Source: Opitutales bacterium (lineage in GTDB: Bacteria; Verrucomicrobiota; Verrucomicrobiia; Opitutales; Seribacteraceae). From it: 64,000 nt of DNA. A program made the translations under genes and the position numbers. Within the stretch, counting starts at the first letter, position 1; each line of letters starts with the position of its first letter. Of this stretch, positions 63,698 through 64,000 are shown in pieces. Where the stretch lies: contig JAOFTV010000005.1 in NCBI GenBank assembly GCA_028045305.1, positions 62,001 to 126,000 on the forward strand, read 5' to 3'. Below the pieces are notes generated by a model. It was not told the origin of the DNA and did not search any database. It saw only the letters and a list, made by a program, of their open reading frames with translations.

Positions 63698-64000
63698 CTA
63701 ATATTTATATAAATAATAATAAGGAAATTCTTTAACTAAAGAATCACGGGGAATTTCAAAGATTTTATTGGAGCGCACTTGATTAAAATATCGATAAGGT
63801 TTATCGAATGCACCCCATCTACTTTTAAAGCGATAAACTCCAGTTTGACTTTCCCAGGTCCCCCCCCAGTTCCATAGTTTTGAACCACTGCCACCACATA
63901 GCTTCATTACTTTATAAATTAAAGCAGATAGTGCTTGTGTATCTTTATAACTTTCTTCAACGACAGGAGTAAAATACTCTACTGTTTGAAGACATCTAAT
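63698..64000 (-). CDS. FemAB/GNAT-like protein, C-terminal part (runs off right edge)
   Basis: About 100 C-terminal residues are visible on the minus strand, with the frame open to the window edge. They carry KLWNWGGTWESQTGVYRFKSRWGA followed by the FDKPYRYF segment, which looks like the end of a GNAT/FemAB-type peptidoglycan-bridge or acyl transfer protein. It may add an amino acid or acyl group to a sugar of the glycan. The assignment rests on this tail only. Confidence 0.55.
   Translation of the reverse strand: MRCLQTVEYFTPVVEESYKDTQALSALIYKVMKLCGGSGSKLWNWGGTWESQTGVYRFKSRWGAFDKPYRYFNQVRSNKIFEIPRDSLVKEFPYYYLYKY

Noticed and set aside
1-64000. Search by eye for CRISPR repeats, insertion sequences, integrases and phage genes
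   Set aside because: No regularly spaced repeats, transposase or integrase motifs or phage structural genes were seen.

Overview
The window reads as a chromosomal segment of a Gram-negative bacterium of the PVC group, most likely Verrucomicrobiota (Opitutae-like). This is inferred from gene content and order: a GldA/GldFG-like ABC system with a DUF4340 protein, RNase HII and HIII side by side, an ACP-FabZ fusion, a prepilin-like protein, a DUF5069 protein, and LPS-heptose and GDP-fucose genes. No rRNA or marker gene fixes the taxon. Mpl and a DapF-family gene point to a meso-DAP peptidoglycan, and SecG, ParB and the heptose genes fit a diderm cell. Non-ATG starts (GTG, TTG) are common, and many adjacent genes overlap by 1-4 bases.

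Layout. 1-2.5 kb: 5' part of transketolase and an exported protein of unknown function. 2.6-8.3 kb: a three-gene ABC/Gld-like operon whose last gene fuses DUF4340 to a parvulin. 8.4-12.7 kb: an alpha-oxoamine synthase, two glycosyltransferases and an ACP-FabZ fusion. 12.8-18.9 kb: trpS, a coiled-coil membrane protein, a sugar nucleotidyltransferase, nnrD/E, acpS and pdxJ. 19-26.8 kb: rnhB, rnhC, mutY, a small membrane protein, mpl, purD, a low-molecular-weight phosphatase and glyA. 26.8-32.5 kb: a pseudopilin, RNase R, a DUF5069 protein, a DapF homologue with both catalytic cysteines replaced, rplU, rpmA and a YceH-like gene. 32.5-36.3 kb: fcl and gmd (GDP-fucose), tRNA-Val, a small membrane protein, a short-chain dehydrogenase broken by one in-frame stop, a Dabb protein and a glutaredoxin. 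36.4-49.7 kb: a divergent UvrA, an AI-2E-type permease, two aminotransferases, a LolA-like protein, secG, parB, a LysM protein, fmt, der, an Lrp-type regulator and a NUDIX hydrolase. 49.7-51.2 kb: the heptose genes gmhB and hldE1. 51.2-64 kb: a DUF192 lipoprotein, then a long minus-strand surface-polysaccharide cluster running off the right edge.

The surface-polysaccharide genes form a coherent set. Lipid-linked initiation (polyprenyl sugar transferase), sugar supply (GalE, an epimerase, Gmd/Fcl, a nucleotidyltransferase), sequential glycosyltransferases and decoration enzymes (LpxD-like acyltransferase, deacetylase-like, methyltransferase, FAD oxidoreductase, FemAB-like) are all present. From about 56.4 kb to the right end the DNA is visibly more AT-rich than the rest, which suggests an exchanged O-antigen or capsule locus.

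The points most worth a second look are the DUF4340-parvulin fusion, the Ser/Ser DapF homologue beside Mpl, the dehydrogenase with a single in-frame TAA, the ACP-FabZ fusion near an oxoamine synthase, and three mutually related glycosyltransferases in the AT-rich locus. No mobile element, CRISPR array or phage was seen. No intergenic gap exceeds about 300 bases.
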